The notes below the pieces were generated by a model that did no database searches, had not been told where the DNA came from, and saw only the letters and a program-made list of their open reading frames with translations. From NCBI GenBank assembly GCA_020081605.1, contig JAHREC010000009.1, forward strand, positions 5,270,001-5,334,000: a stretch of DNA of 64,000 nt, in the 5' to 3' direction. The stretch is from Albifimbria verrucaria (Eukaryota > Ascomycota > Sordariomycetes > Hypocreales > Stachybotryaceae). Every line of letters begins with the position of its first letter. Position 1 is the first letter of the stretch. Position numbers and translations under genes: made by a program. This document shows positions 11,341 to 27,611 of this stretch, one piece after another.

Positions 11341-12389
11341 TTATGCGTACCAATCGTTAAGTGTATCGTCGCCCAGCTTCTCCTTGACTAACTTCTCACT
11401 TAAACGCCAAAGCGCCAATCCAAGATGAGCATCTTGCGCTTGGGAGCTTCCTTTGTCAGGCTTAGCAGGATCAATAAAGTATCCTCCATTCATATCATTA
11501 TCCTCCACGTCCTTGGAGGTCAAAGCCCACAGGGCGCTGTATGAGCCCTGCTCGATATCTCGGCCAACTGCCTGCATGGCCCATGAGAGGAGAGTACCGG
11601 TAATACCAGGATAAGCGTCTTTCCACTGTTGCTGCATATTTGTGTTGACCTGTCACGGGTTATTAGCACTTCATCGTAACATCTAGGGGCTTGGGCATAA
11701 CTTACAGCTCCAGGGTGCACAGCCAGTGAATAAATAAGTTCGCTGTTGGGCCTGATAACTTGTTCAAACAGTCCATATCTTGTGAACAGTATCAATGCCA
11801 GTTTAGATCTTCCATAGAGCCTTGTTGGGTCCATGTCGGGGTTGTTCAGCTCTGCTAGATTTTCAAAGCGGACATCTGAAGGTGCAGTTCGGTGCATCTC
11901 GCTTGACTCTGCAACAATGCGCGGCCTCGGTGCACCAGGCATTCTACTCGTTTTCTTAATCAGCGGCCACAGCTGGTTCGTAGCGTAGTATTGTCCCAGG
12001 TAGTTGACGCCAAAGTGACGATCGATTCCATCAGCATCCTCTCCATATGTGTTGGTATTGATTCCTGCAGACAAAACAAGGTAATCCAGACGATCCAAAG
12101 AGTTGCGTAACTCGGAGAAGACGCTTCGAATCTGTCCTAGATTTCCCAGGTCGCATTCCTTCCAGTCAACCTCAGCGTCAGGGGACTCCTCTTTAATCTT
12201 GCTGATAGCATCATTGCCCTGCTCTTCTTTTCGGTTGACCATGACAACTTTGCACCCAGCATGAGCAAGCGCACGGCTCACTTCGTAGCCAATTCCAAGT
12301 GCTCCACCCAGCACTACGGCGCATCGGCCTTGCAGGCCTTCGGGATGAACCTCTTTCGGCCCAATAACGCTGTGAAGGACAGATTGCAT
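11341..12389 (-). CDS. short-chain dehydrogenase/reductase (retinol dehydrogenase-like SDR)
   Basis: NAD(P)H-dependent oxidoreductase of the classical SDR fold. Exons 12389-11706 and 11649-11341 with one 56-nt intron (11650-11705) give an intact 330-aa protein. The Rossmann motif is LGGALGIG near residue 27, the NNAG equivalent is VLSAGIN, and the catalytic YxxxK is LYGRSK in the second half, followed by HPGAV at the splice site, typical of the WW-domain oxidoreductase/retinol dehydrogenase-like SDR group. No signal peptide or membrane span, so probably cytosolic. I start at MQSVLHSVIG; an in-frame ATG further upstream adds a basic leader that lies in the probable 5' UTR. The substrate is unknown. 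No frame break. Confidence 0.85.
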
Positions 12390-13028
12390 TGTGTGTGTTT
12401 TTTTCTTTCTTTTGGGAGTTCGGTAAATTTCACTGAAACAAACTTTTGTGAGAATAAAACAACGCCTAAATGGCCTAATGTGGTATTTTATATTCATCTC
12501 GACTAGAATGGTCGTGTTCTGGTCTTCTTGATGTCATCGATATCATGCAGCGTCAGAACGGTAGTGGAGACAATTCTTTGCATCACACTTGCCACACGTT
12601 GACGACATGATGACTGGGATGCCGGGTTTCAATTCGAGGTATTCATTGCAAAAAGGAATAACTACATTCACGAAGCACTGGTTCTCATTCTCATGGGTTT
12701 ATCGTCGTGTACAACATGGCAGTGTTTTTTTCTTTCAAGGTGAGACAAAAGTTGGGTCCACTTCGTTCACCTGCTGTGGACATAGGCAATCAATACGCTC
12801 CATGTAGAGATTTAGATTAAATGTCATATCTTAATTTAATTGTGTAAAGCTATATTGATATATAAATTGTTGTCCAGTTAATATTCTAATCAAGCTGAAC
12901 AGTTCATTCATATAACATAAAGAGGGTATGTGAAGCAAACACTTTTCTCCCTGTCTAAAATAAGCCATATGAGCTTCATATTATGAGGCCCGGTCGCGTT
13001 CATTGGAAAGACAAACAAGCATTCCCGG
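12390..13028. other. intergenic region, AT-rich in its second half
   Basis: Promoter side of the SDR gene and 3' side of the spherulin-like gene. Roughly 12800-12910 is notably AT-rich. No gene seen. Confidence 0.5.
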
Positions 13029-13852
13029 TTAGGTCGCAAGGCTCTTAGCCAGTTGCTGGACAGTAGCAGGCGCGGTAGTGATGGTGTTGTAATCGGCTGA
13101 CGTGAAGTAGAACCACCCAATTGCATTGCTGACAATGGTGTCAATGTAGCTATCAAGAAGAGCCAAATTGGCGGTCGCACCGTTGCTGGCAGTACCAGTA
13201 AACCTATTAACGACAACTGCGCCCTTTGGGCGGCGAGCGGTGGGAAAGTTGGCATTCAACGTGGTCTGGCTTAGGTATGGTGGAGCCCCAGAGCAGTTGA
13301 GGCAGCTCTCGAATGCGATAACGACATCGCAAAGATCATAGTACTGGTCTGCTGCCGCCACACCAAAGTTGCAGATGACAGTAATGGGGTTGTGAAATTC
13401 TGACGGGCAAAATTGACTGCCTGGCTGAGATACGCGTAGTTGTTGGAGCACTCGTCGAAGAAGATGCCTTTGACGCCGATGTTGGCTCCTTGATAGGTCG
13501 ACCAGTTTCGCCAGGTAGTGATGTTTTTCTTGAGCTGGTCCAATGATGAAGTACTGTAATCTGTTCGTACATAACCCACAGTCTTGACATTGGCCAAGGC
13601 ATTCAGCTGGGAAACACCGGAGATATAGTTGATATCACCGCTGCCAGGTTGGCCATTGCCAGGGCCACTGTCCGGGTTGACAACCGCCAACCACTTGTTC
13701 GCAGGATAGCTGTTCGCGGCCGAAATAACAGGCTGCCAGTTGGCAGCATTGTCATTCCACACGTTGGAGGGATAAACGTAAAGGGGCAAGAGTATGCCAG
13801 TGGCCTTCACAGACACAAGCAAGCTAGTTGCAACGACAAGAATGGAGCGCAT
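13029..13852 (-). CDS. spherulation-specific family 4 (spherulin-4-like) secreted protein, one frame break
   Basis: Single-exon gene. The ATG at 13852 gives the signal peptide MRSILVVATSLLVSVKATG, followed by the family opening ILLPLYVYPS and later VNPDSGPG, NVKTVGYVRTDYS and GVKGIFFDEC, all diagnostic of the spherulin-4 TIM-barrel-like family. Fungal members are related to glycoside hydrolases (the fold seen in Ega3/GH114-type galactosaminidases), so a polysaccharide-active role is possible but unproven. A C run near 13396 (after ACAA) is one base short; the corrected frame continues through TVICNFGVAA to the stop at 13029 (274 aa). A TATA-like TATAAGTA lies about 113 nt upstream. Confidence 0.82.
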
Positions 13853-15608
13853 GGCGTCTGCACAGGTAACTTTTATGTTTAAGACTAGGAGTGTTTTGGA
13901 GAAAACAGAAGCTCAAGAAGGCGTGATGAACGAGTGATGCGCTCGCAATGCATCTGCCATGTAGTACTTATACTTGCAACACCGTGCAGTGCGTGAAGCT
14001 CAATAAACGCATGGCTCGGTCGGATATGCCGAAGCGCTTAGGAGGATGCAAACTCCAGCCGCACTATTGGCGGGAACCAATCGAAAACTATACATGAGGC
14101 ACAGGATTGATGGTTTCTAGTGAAATGGCCGAGGAGAATAGCGTGGTCCTGCAAATCGGAGCTCACGCCTCTGCCGACATTCCCAAATCTGCAGAGCGCG
14201 ACGCAGCCACGGCAGCCACAGAAACAATGTCAGCCTCTTGTTTTCTTAAAGCAGAGTATTCAGCTGTTTGAGCAAAGCCATGAATAACCATTTCAGTTGT
14301 GCTACGTCAATACCCGTGAAACTTCGGAAACTTTGGATTGATGAAAAATGACAGGAACCAATCTGGTACAAGCTGGGGTCGGCACGACGCCTTGTGGATA
14401 GACCAGAGCTATCTGCTAAGAATAGTATTGAGTTACAAGGCTTCTAAGGCTTGGCCAAGGCAATTCCTCTCCCGATCTTGCCGTCCTCAACGCGTCTTGT
14501 TTCAGGCCGAGGGTGATTCCTTTGGTGGACGACTAGCTAGCAAGCTAGCATCCTTGCCCATCTGATCCATCATAGCACAATAATAAGCAAGGACCTTTTC
14601 TCCACCACATGGGCCCCACTCAGCTGACGCGACACTCTTCCATCCGGTAACATCGTCGGGTGTCAACCGGAGAGGGCCTCCTCAGGACTCGTTGCACCAA
14701 AGCACCCAGTATGACCTTGGAGATGGAACATGGGGACTTTGCATCTTGTGAGGCAGTCATATGGCCCGTCGCCATGAAGAAGGTAGCAATTAGCGAAGCT
14801 TCAAAGCGAAGCGACTCTGGCGGTAATAGTGAAGCTGCCCATACATGCAGTTTAGTTAAACGCTCATGAAAAGTTGCTCTTCCGAGAAGGCGGTACGGCT
14901 TGGCCGAGACATTCAGAAGACTGCGAGTAGAACCAGCTACTATCGGGCATTTTCCCAGCACAACCAACTCCTAACGAGCGATCAACAGGCCGGCCGTCTC
15001 ACCTCGCGACTCAACTGGCCCATCATATCATTTGATCCAGAGGGCCTCGGTCTAGACCGGCAATTGCCAACCTACCCCGTAAACTCCCCGTAGAGTCCCC
15101 AACCCCCGCTGTTCTGCTCAGCCGGGGTGGAACATGCACAGACTGCCTGACTCTCCGCGACACTAGGCTCTGTGCTGAATGACAGCATCTCATGCGATGC
15201 CTAGTTCCTGGCTAAGCCCACCCGGGCATGATCTGCACGCACATGTATGCGTGTTGCAGCTCGGGAGGGGTCATTGGGCAGAGCACCTGGTGCCATGACG
15301 TCGGATCGGCTACCCTAGAGTTGCATCGGCTTCTCCATTGGATCCAGGATTCCCCGCGATCTGGAAGACGGTCTTGATTTTGACCTGATCATATGCCTTG
15401 GTAGGCGGCCCGAATGCAACCGTGAACTGAACCGACGGTCCATGCTGCCCTTCCATGTGCCTTTGCGATTTAAGCTCAAAGATCTACATTGAGTGCCTAG
15501 ATAAACGACGCTTGCCCTGCCGCAGTTCATGACACCACCACCACCAACACCACCAACACAGTCAGCTCCTGTCTCAGCCCAGTGTGCTGACGCAATCCAC
15601 CAGTAACC
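13853..15608. other. divergent promoter region between spherulin-like and GH31 genes
   Basis: About 1.75 kb separating two divergently transcribed genes for secreted proteins, so both promoters lie here. No credible coding sequence; open frames of 60-115 codons lack motifs. The 60 bases before the GH31 ATG are rich in CCACCA repeats. Confidence 0.55.
13965..13972 (-). promoter_or_regulatory. probable TATA box of the spherulin-like gene
   Basis: Minus-strand TATAAGTA about 113 nt upstream of the ATG at 13852. Confidence 0.45.
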
Positions 15609-18266
15609 ATGAAGTGGCCAGCCATTCTGGCTCTCGCTAGCTCAGCGGTCTGGACCGCCACAGCCAAAGCCTGTCCAGGCTACACCGCTTCCAATGTCGA
15701 AGAGTCCGACTATGGCCTTACCGCCGACTTGACGCTCGCCGGCGACAGCTGCGACGTTTACGGCGAGGATCTCACTGACTTGCGACTGATTGTCGAGTAC
15801 CAGACCGGTAGGTTCCTGGGCACGACACTGCCTCGCTCCCCACAGAGCATCTGCTTACAGAACCCAGACTCCCGACTGCACGTCCTCATCCAGGATGCAG
15901 CTGAGCAGGTGTACCAAATTCAAGAGTCCGTCATCGAAAGGCCGGCCAAAACTCAGACGGCTGTGGACAAATCAAAGCTCGAGTTCACCTTGAATGAAAG
16001 CCCTTCTCATTCATCGTCTCGCGAAAGGATTCCGGAGAGGTCCTGTTCAACACAAGCAGCGACGACCTCATTTTCGAGTCGCAATATGTTCGCCTCCGAA
16101 CCGTCCTCCCCCAAATGCTAACATCTACGGCCTCGGAGAGCACTCCGACTCGCTTCGCTTGGCGGTGAATGACCACTACCAGCGGACCTTCTGGAACCGG
16201 GAAGCAGCCTACATCCCCGGAAAACGAACCTCTACGGAAGCCACCCCATGTATCTCGAGCATCGCAAATCCGGTAGCCACGGCGTGCTGCTGCTGAACTC
16301 GAATGGTATGGATGTCAAGTTCAACCATAGCGAAGCTGGTGACCTGTATCTCGAGTACAACACCATCGGAGGCGTCCTTGACTTTTACTTCTTCGCTGGC
16401 CCGACCCCAGCAGACGTTAGTAGGCAACATGCTCAGGCCCTTGGTCTCCCAGCCATGATGCCATACTGGTCTTTGGGCTTCCAACAGGCCAAGTACGGAT
16501 ACTGGGATGTCAACTATCTGGCAGAAGTTGTAGCCAACTACTCCAAGGCGAACCTGCCGCTCGAGGTCATTTGGGCCGACATTGACCACATGTTTGAGCG
16601 TAAGGACTTCACCGTTGATCCTGAACGTTTCCCTCCAGCCAAGTTGCGAGAGTTCATCGATACTGTGCATAAGCGGGACCAGAAATTCGTCATGATCCTC
16701 GATCCAGGCATCAGCACTGATACCAACTACTCGACATTTACTCGCGGTAACGAACTTGGCGCTTTCCTCAAGGCCGCTGACGGCTCTAACTACCGTGGCG
16801 TCCAGTGGGCTGGTGAGGTTGTCTGGCCTGACTACATTTCCGAAGAAGCGCAAGAGTGGTGGACCAAAGAGTTCGAGTTGTTCTTTGACCCAGAAACTGG
16901 CTTCAAGATTAATGGCATCTGGATCGATATGAACGAGGTATCCAACTTCTGCTCAGACATCAACTGCGACCCTGGAAGGCACGCTGAGGAGACAAACACA
17001 CCCCGGAACCTGCGAACCCTCCTCGGGACAACACAGGACGTGAGATACCAGGATTCCCTGATAGCTTCCAGCCACAGATTCCCCTCAACGCGAGACAAGG
17101 AGACTTGGGCGATAAGAAGGGACTCCCAGATCGAAACGTGTTCAACCCTGCTTACCGGATCAATAACAAGCAGGAGACCTCAGTGACAACACTCTTTACA
17201 CCAACATCACAAACCGAGATGGTACACTGCAGTACGATACGCACAACATGTACGGACTGACCATGGCAAAGGCAACCTATGCCAGTATGCTTGCAATCCA
17301 CCCAGGCAAGCGACCTTTTGTGCTCACAAGATCAACCTTCCTCACATCTGGCAAGTGGGCTGCCCATTGGTTCGGTGACAACGCTTCGACTTGGGACGAT
17401 TACCGACTGTTGATTGCCCAAGTGCTTGGGTTCTCTGCGATTCACAACATGCCCATGGTGGGATCTGATGTCTGTGGCTTCAACTTTGCTGCCCAAGAGA
17501 AGATGTGCGCGCGCTGGTCTATGCTCGCTGCTTTCATGCCATTTATGCGAAACCATGCTGATATTTCGGCACCGGTTCAAGAATTCTACCAATGGGAGTC
17601 TGTCACTATTTCTGCTCGAAAGGCCCTGAACGCTAGATATCGATTGCTGGATTATTTCTACACAGCCTTGCACCGCTCCAGTTCAGTTGGCACCCCAAGC
17701 ATGAACCCACTATTCTTCATTTATCCTTCGGATGAGAAGACCTATAACATTGATTTGCAATTCTTCTTTGGCGATTCCATCCTGGTCTCCCCAGTTGTTG
17801 GCAACAATGCTCAGTCGGTCACATTTTACCTCCTGATGATATCTTCTATGACTTCTGGACATACAAACAGGTTCAGGGGCAGGGAAAGAATGTAACTCTG
17901 GAGGGATTAGGCTGGGACGAGATTCCCGTCCACATCCGTGGAGGAACAATCTTGCCACTGCGTAGCCAGTCTGCCAACACAACTGAGGCACTGCGCCACA
18001 ACAACTTCACACTTGTTGTTGCAACTGGCAAGGACGGTAATGCAGAGGGCTCTCTATATCTTGATGATGGTGAGAGTATTGAGACAAAGTATTCCGACAT
18101 CAAGTTCTCGTGGGACGGAAGCAAGCTGGAGGCTGCAGGTACATTTGACTTTACTTCGGACCTTTTCGTAGAAAGCATTGTTTTGCTTGGCAGCGAGGGC
18201 AACCGTACGGTTGAGGGCAGCTGGAGTTTGGACAAGCCTTTTGAGGTTTCTGATTTTGACTCTTGA
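15609..18266 (+). CDS. secreted GH31 alpha-glucosidase, frame broken
   Basis: Retaining alpha-glucosidase releasing glucose from maltose and other alpha-glucans outside the cell. The signal peptide is residues 1-20 ([20 protein letters not shown]), followed by the GH31 N-terminal part with GYTASNV and IYGLGEHSD. The catalytic barrel contains IWADIDHMF, the nucleophile motif [10 protein letters not shown], the acid/base motif HWFGDN preceded by [10 protein letters not shown], and later [10 protein letters not shown] in the C-terminal sheet domain. A 60-nt intron at 15808-15867 is a multiple of three, so reading through keeps the frame, but removing it restores the EYQT-DSRLHV join. Single-base shortfalls in runs near 16003, 16113, 16217, 17001, 17166 and 17834 break the frame; with these the model is 867 aa, the family's usual size. 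Confidence 0.9.
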
Positions 18267-19002
18267 GCATTTCCAGGGCAGCGGGTTTCTCTCTGCATTT
18301 TGCCGCTTTCAGGCGTTTGAATTGCATTCCCCAGCATAGCACTTATTATGTATGGATCTCTAGCTGGATACTTTCTGGAGGCCCCTGCTCCAAGATCAAT
18401 AAACCATTGACTCGTAACCATTGTATTTGACATTAGCAAGCTAGTGACGTGACTTGGTAGCCTCCAGAACAGCCCAGCCTCGATTAGGGCAAAGTCAAAG
18501 TCCGGATACTGCCCGAAAGCATTATATACCTGAGTACGTGGGGTGTGATTGAGCAAAGTCAAGATCCAGGGTTTAATTGACGGCCAACGATTCATCGAAA
18601 AATCGGTTGAGGTTTCAAGCAGATGTTGAGTGAAACATTCAAGTTATATTTTTAGAGAAACTTTTCCAGAGTATGCATAAGTCTGCTAGTTCTGCGGGCT
18701 TGATATCAGGCACAGGCCGGGAAGTAATCCTCTGGAATGAAGGAAGAAATGAGATCGCAGAGAGCCGTTGCCACAGCACGTGCAAACTTCCATTCAGCTA
18801 TCCATACCCCCATACGCCGCGACCAATAAAGGGCGAATGTGGGCAACTGGTATGCTACAACTCTATTATGTGGAGAGTAGAACGACCTTAAGAGATTGGG
18901 TAACACCGCTGAAATTGAAACAGACATTTCCTCCTAACAAAATCTTAATCATTATGGCAATCTGTGGCAGCATCATCTCGATTTCTGAATACTGTGCTAA
19001 TC
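18267..19002. other. intergenic region, no gene seen
   Basis: GH31 3' region and upstream region of the membrane-protein gene. Antisense open frames overlap the end of GH31 but carry no motif. Confidence 0.5.
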
Positions 19003-20920
19003 ATGGATGAAACCCCCAAGATGTCTCAAACAATGGGGGCTGAGTCAACTGCATCCACCCATAGATGTCACCACTGGGAGGAAGACAATGGAGCCTGGTG
19101 CTACCCAAACTATGGCACTCCTGTCACGCCAGCCTTCTAACTACCAGATACGCGGCCTACAAGCCGGCAAACCGTCGATTAAGGCAATTGCGGGTAAAAT
19201 GCTTTTGAGATGGCTGATTACGGTTTGCTTTGCACTTTCAATAGCTGGGGTTTTGATCTATTACTCACGCGTACCTGTTTTATCGAAATCCAAGAAGCGT
19301 GAATTTAATGCGGTAATCACCGGTCTCTCGATAGGACTTGGCTTGGCAATGGTTAGTTGTCTCGATGAAATGGTGAAAGATCTCCGATGGTGGATTCTAA
19401 GTCGTCGTTATCGATCGAGGCGAAAGGTATGAACTGCAGTATTAGGTGTTGTGATTACGAATTGACACGGAAGCAACCAGGTTGAACTGATCCTTAAGGC
19501 CGATAGCATGGCTCATCTTATCATGCTTGTTGCTAAATCTCGTCGCTATTCCATTCATCTAGCTGTGCTGTCCTGGGTCATCATTATTTTGGTACAGCAC
19601 CACAAATATAATCTTGGATGCTCTGCAGCTGATACTTTAACTAGGTGTCCCAAATCGGAGTTGCAGCAATTGGGCTGTGCTATTCCGTGGACACGGTTTG
19701 GAAAAAACATTGTTATATGATGGAAACGTGTCAATACCAAACATGACTACCATTCAGACCGAGAGAGTCGTCACCTCTGGTTCTCCGTCACTGGGGGTCA
19801 ACAATATACAGCCAACAGGTGAGGCACCGTGAAATATCCTTAGTAAATCTCTGTTTATATAACATCTAATAATATCGAGCTTCGGGACAATTTCGCTTGC
19901 ATACACGCAAGGAAATTTCACCGACGATGCCTAAAGATGGCACCATGTGGTTTCAGGAGATCCTCAAATATTTTGCAAAAATACAACCTGCCGTTATCAT
20001 TTCCGCGAGATCTCGACAAGATCTATCATTGATGATGAGCTAAATCCCGTCATTATCACCACATCTCGTTATCTTGATGCTCCTGTTTCATGCCGGAGTT
20101 GGCCAGTCAGAAAAGGAGGAGATGGAGCGGCTACAACCGTCACCGTGGCCACAGATTCTGGCGTGAAGGGGATTGAGATTCCTTTACCGATTGGTGTCAA
20201 CACCACGATTTTCCTGACAAATGTGACAGAGAATTGCGGGTTTGGTTGCAGCCAACTATCTGCGCTTGAGACGTCTGCAACAAATCCTTGGTATTATGAG
20301 TGCAATTCAACCGTCGGTAATGTAACCAACGCCGTCCTTCCAGAACATCATGTCAGCGATAGGCTAGCGACTATGGCGTCACGCGCGATTGCATTAGAAG
20401 GGGACGCTGTTTCGTCTTTGACAGATGACACCAGGGCCCAATACCAAACGTATCCTGCTGAATCAGTTTTCGGCACCCCAGGAAATGGAACATCTGAGTT
20501 TATAGAATTGCTCATTAGTCGCTTCTCGATCGGAGTGGTTGCTGCTGCAGCCCAGTACAATAGCGTCATCAACGTTATGGGCAAAGCGCCAGCGGTTGGA
20601 GAGGGACTCCGTGTCAAGCATCCAGACAACGTTGTCATAATATTGGTTTTGATTGTTGCTTTGCAGCTGATCCTGGATATCGGGTTTGCCTGGGTTTCAA
20701 ACAAAGTTGTCGTCCCACACGGAGGTGTCATTGCTATTTCTGAAGTCCTCCGTCCTATGACAGGACAACGGGATGCTCGTCCGGGGTAGAAATCAGCAAA
20801 GAAGGTGGTCAAAACAACAGAACTGAAGGGTTGTGGAAATACTCCTGCCGGAAGATCTCGGACGACCGTTATGACCTGCATATGACCCAGGATAGAGATT
20901 CTCCTGACCAAATGCAATAG
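19003..20920 (+). CDS. fungal multi-span membrane protein of unknown function, frame broken
   Basis: Splice signals and aligned reading frames support exons ending at 19426, then 19481-19591, 19645-19818 and a last exon from about 19870 to 20920. Near the N terminus one hydrophobic span (LITVCFALSIAGVLIYY) and a second (VITGLSIGLGLAMVSCL) precede a basic DLRWWILSRRYRSRRK segment; a third span is HLAVLSWVIIIL. A long extracellular-type domain with Asn-X-Ser/Thr sites and cysteines follows (FCKNTTCRYHF, NCGFGC), then a last span (VVIILVLIVALQLILDIGFAW) and a tail. This arrangement is common to a family of uncharacterised ascomycete membrane proteins. Homopolymer shortfalls are inferred near 19703 (A run), 19931, 19975 and 20785 (G run). 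The last extends the end from 20789 to 20920. The start is uncertain: ATG 19003, 19007 or 19087. Confidence 0.5.
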
Positions 20921-22988
20921 TTATGTAATATGATGAATGATGAAGACCGATATACCAGTGCCTAGAAAGCGATATGCAACTTCACAGGAAAGCAGTAGTC
21001 ATACTTACTTGAAGTACAGCAAGTTCAAATGTACAAAAAGAACAACGTGATGACGCCAAGAGCCTGTCAAAGCCCATGCATTCATGTACTACTCAGGTTG
21101 TTGGGACAATAACCCCGGAACATTTTGTCCAATTAAAAGATGTTATTGGCATGAGAAGTCCCATATCAAGTAAAGCAGTCAAGTAAGAATGAGCAAGCGA
21201 TGAAGGCATTTCAGGATTGATAGGGAAATGAACGCTTGCCTACCGGTATTATGTCTCGACGATGCTGCAGTTATGATGCAGTTCATTCCAGGCGTGAAAC
21301 AGAAGAAGCGCAGATTTAACCACTGCTTACAATTTTTTTCTCTCATGCTACTCTACTGGTAGCTAATTCCGTTCCAGGAAATATCCTCTGTGTGGAATAG
21401 GAACAGAAGGCCATGCCTTTAAGAAAAGCTTAGCCTGTACTAGCCCCTAGCAAAGTGAGCGACATGTGGGAACTCGTGGTCAATATTCAAAATAGTAAGC
21501 TATGTAGCACAAGCGAACAATGCCTGAAATGGGCCCTCTCAAAGCCACCAAACCAGGCATAAACAAAGAAAAGGAGGTGGGAATCCTTCATTCTTTGGGT
21601 GGAGGGAGGGGTCTGTTGGGAGGCCTCTGTGAGGCCTCTCGAACTCCTGGACTGGACCCTTGGTGAGGCATCCAAGCGTGACTAATAAAGACCACCCAAG
21701 CAGATTTGGTGGATACGACATGGGCAGAAAACCATTGGAAGGCTAAGGCTTGCGGCCGCACATCACTCGCACCACCTCCTTTGTTCACACGCCTACCTGT
21801 TACCCACCTTTCTGATTCAGATCCATGCGCACGTCTCTCTATGCCACTTCTGGCTTGGGCAGAGGATTTTATTTGGTAACAACTGTTGCGTTCCCCCATG
21901 CAACTGCTTAATGTTCGGATCCGAGTCCCAGGAGCCGTTGGAGGGCGGGTTGGTGCATCCACTGCAACTGCGCAGAGCCTTTGAGAGCAATTTACGGCAG
22001 ATATTCCTTTTCCTCCCAGTTGCCTTTGGCTGGAAAGAGCACAAGTCAGACTGGAGACACACCCTGCTGCTTGACATCGCCCACAAGTAGATGACAGGGT
22101 CTTCCCTAAGTTCCCGGATCGACGAGCTGCATGTCTCTAGCTGATATATCGCTCATAGCCGCTTGCTTGTCAGAACCAAACTCAATACTCGGGTGTTGTT
22201 ATGGCAGAACTTGGGAGTTTGTGGGCTTATACCATGAGTAGTGTGTCAAAGCAGCACACCCTGAACTACGAAGTAGTCTTCGCTGCTTCTTATTGCCACG
22301 CCATCATTATTCCCGAAAATCCACAGGGCTATCACGTTTCGAATCACTGGACTTTTTTTTTTTTTTTTTTTGAAGCTGACCCATGAATCTAATTTTGCCT
22401 TGATCGTTGATGTTCGGGGTAGCACCAGGCGTCTACCACCACTCCACCACCCAGTCTAAGAGAGATCCTCAGTGAGAGAATTTCTTGCTTGTAGCACTAT
22501 TCAGGGTCCTTCCAGCCCGCCCAGTCATGGACCCTACTTGCGTTTCTGCATCGCTCAATGCTTTCACTCGATCTGTTCCATAATTGGTCCCGAGTGGAAG
22601 CCAGCTGCATGCCCTCCTTGCTAGAACACGTGAGATTTTCGAAATGCGATCCCATTGTCCTCAGAATGGAGTAAAATAATGGGCCAATCCCATGTGACAT
22701 CTTCCCTGTTTGATGCTTCAGCCCCAGCATGCATGGTAGCCAAATATTGTTGTTGTTGGTGGTGATTCTTCAGTCCCCGAACCCACGATGGCACTATATA
22801 ACTCACCAGGACACCCAAGGCAACACAAAAGCTGCTCCTCCCTGCCCTTTCATCCATCCCTCTTGGCCAGCCGTTTGCATAACCTGTTTCTTCGTTAACC
22901 TTGCGAGGGCAAATCTGTCTTACACTTCACTTTTATTGGTTGTCTTTCTTGGATTCAGAAGTATTGCCTACGAAGTGCTTCTCGAAGG
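20921..22988. other. intergenic region with a poly(T) tract
   Basis: About 2 kb before the ATPase gene. Only short frames without motifs. It contains a run of 19 T at 22353-22371. The last few hundred bases are the probable ATPase promoter and leader. Confidence 0.55.
22353..22371. repeat. poly(T) tract (T19)
   Basis: Uninterrupted run of 19 T. It could be a simple repeat or the reverse-strand poly(A) tail of an old retroposed sequence; I see no target-site duplication or element body. Confidence 0.8.
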
Positions 22989-26726
<3,738 letters not shown>

Positions 26727-27611
26727 AAATGAAGAGGAGGGATTTGTGTCTGAAATCCGTGTAAACCAGGACGTTCCGGGCTGTCAAATAATTTCTTGGT
26801 TTTTCCTTCTTTCTTTTCTTCATCCTTTCCTTCCTGTCTTCTCTTCTTTGTGAAAACCGTTACTTTTCAAGTAGTTAATTCATAAACAACTATCCGATTT
26901 CCTCGCGGCTAATCAAATAAGAAGCATAATCCCTAGCGTGCTATATTTTTGTATTTCCTTGCAACAATCCTCATCCACATAAGGTGGAAAGGATCCCACT
27001 TTGCTCCAGCTCCTCTAGGCAATGCACAGTCAGTCACATCTCTCCACTCAAATCCACTCATCGCATTATTAATGAGGATCTTTGTCTGAAAGCCAAAGCT
27101 TTTAGACGGGCCAACTAACGAATCGGCCGGAAATGCCCCGTCGTGGTTGCAACGCCGGAGCCATCGGACACCAGCATGACGTTGAGGTGCTGCATCCTCG
27201 CCCTGCGATAATGGATGGACTAGTCCCGAAAATGGTGAAGCGTCCCGATCGCACTGCAACCTGTTGGTAGCGTCATCAAATAATCGGGAGCTGGTCAACA
27301 GATGCAGTAAGCATGTGTCGATCTTCGTGGATAGCGTGGTGCTACCCCTGTTAGTTGCCGCCCTTCTCACTGTGGTGCCCACATTATACTCTTCGTCATC
27401 GACAAAAGACGGCGGGATGTCATGGCAATACGTAGTGCACTGAACATTCGGATTTTACAAATTGTCCGAAGACATAGACCAGTAGCTTAATTGGCTGCTC
27501 TTGTATGTATGCCGGAGCTTCATATAGCCTTTGCCCACGCCTTCCGTGGCACGCCTCTCATTCTTTGATCGAAAGGGTAAATCGACGTGCGTTGTCCCTT
27601 ACATCACTGCG
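26727..27611. other. intergenic region: ATPase 3' end and ABC transporter promoter
   Basis: Holds a pyrimidine-rich stretch at about 26793-26850 in the probable ATPase 3' UTR. An antisense open frame of 149 codons at 26933-27382 shows no motif and is not called. Confidence 0.55.

Noticed and set aside
20348..20917. 189-codon minus-strand frame opposite the membrane protein gene
   Set aside because: Shadow of the plus-strand membrane protein, whose spans and cysteines make sense.
26933..27382. 149-codon open frame on the minus strand
   Set aside because: No signal peptide, motif or splice context; it overlaps the probable ABC transporter promoter and looks like chance.
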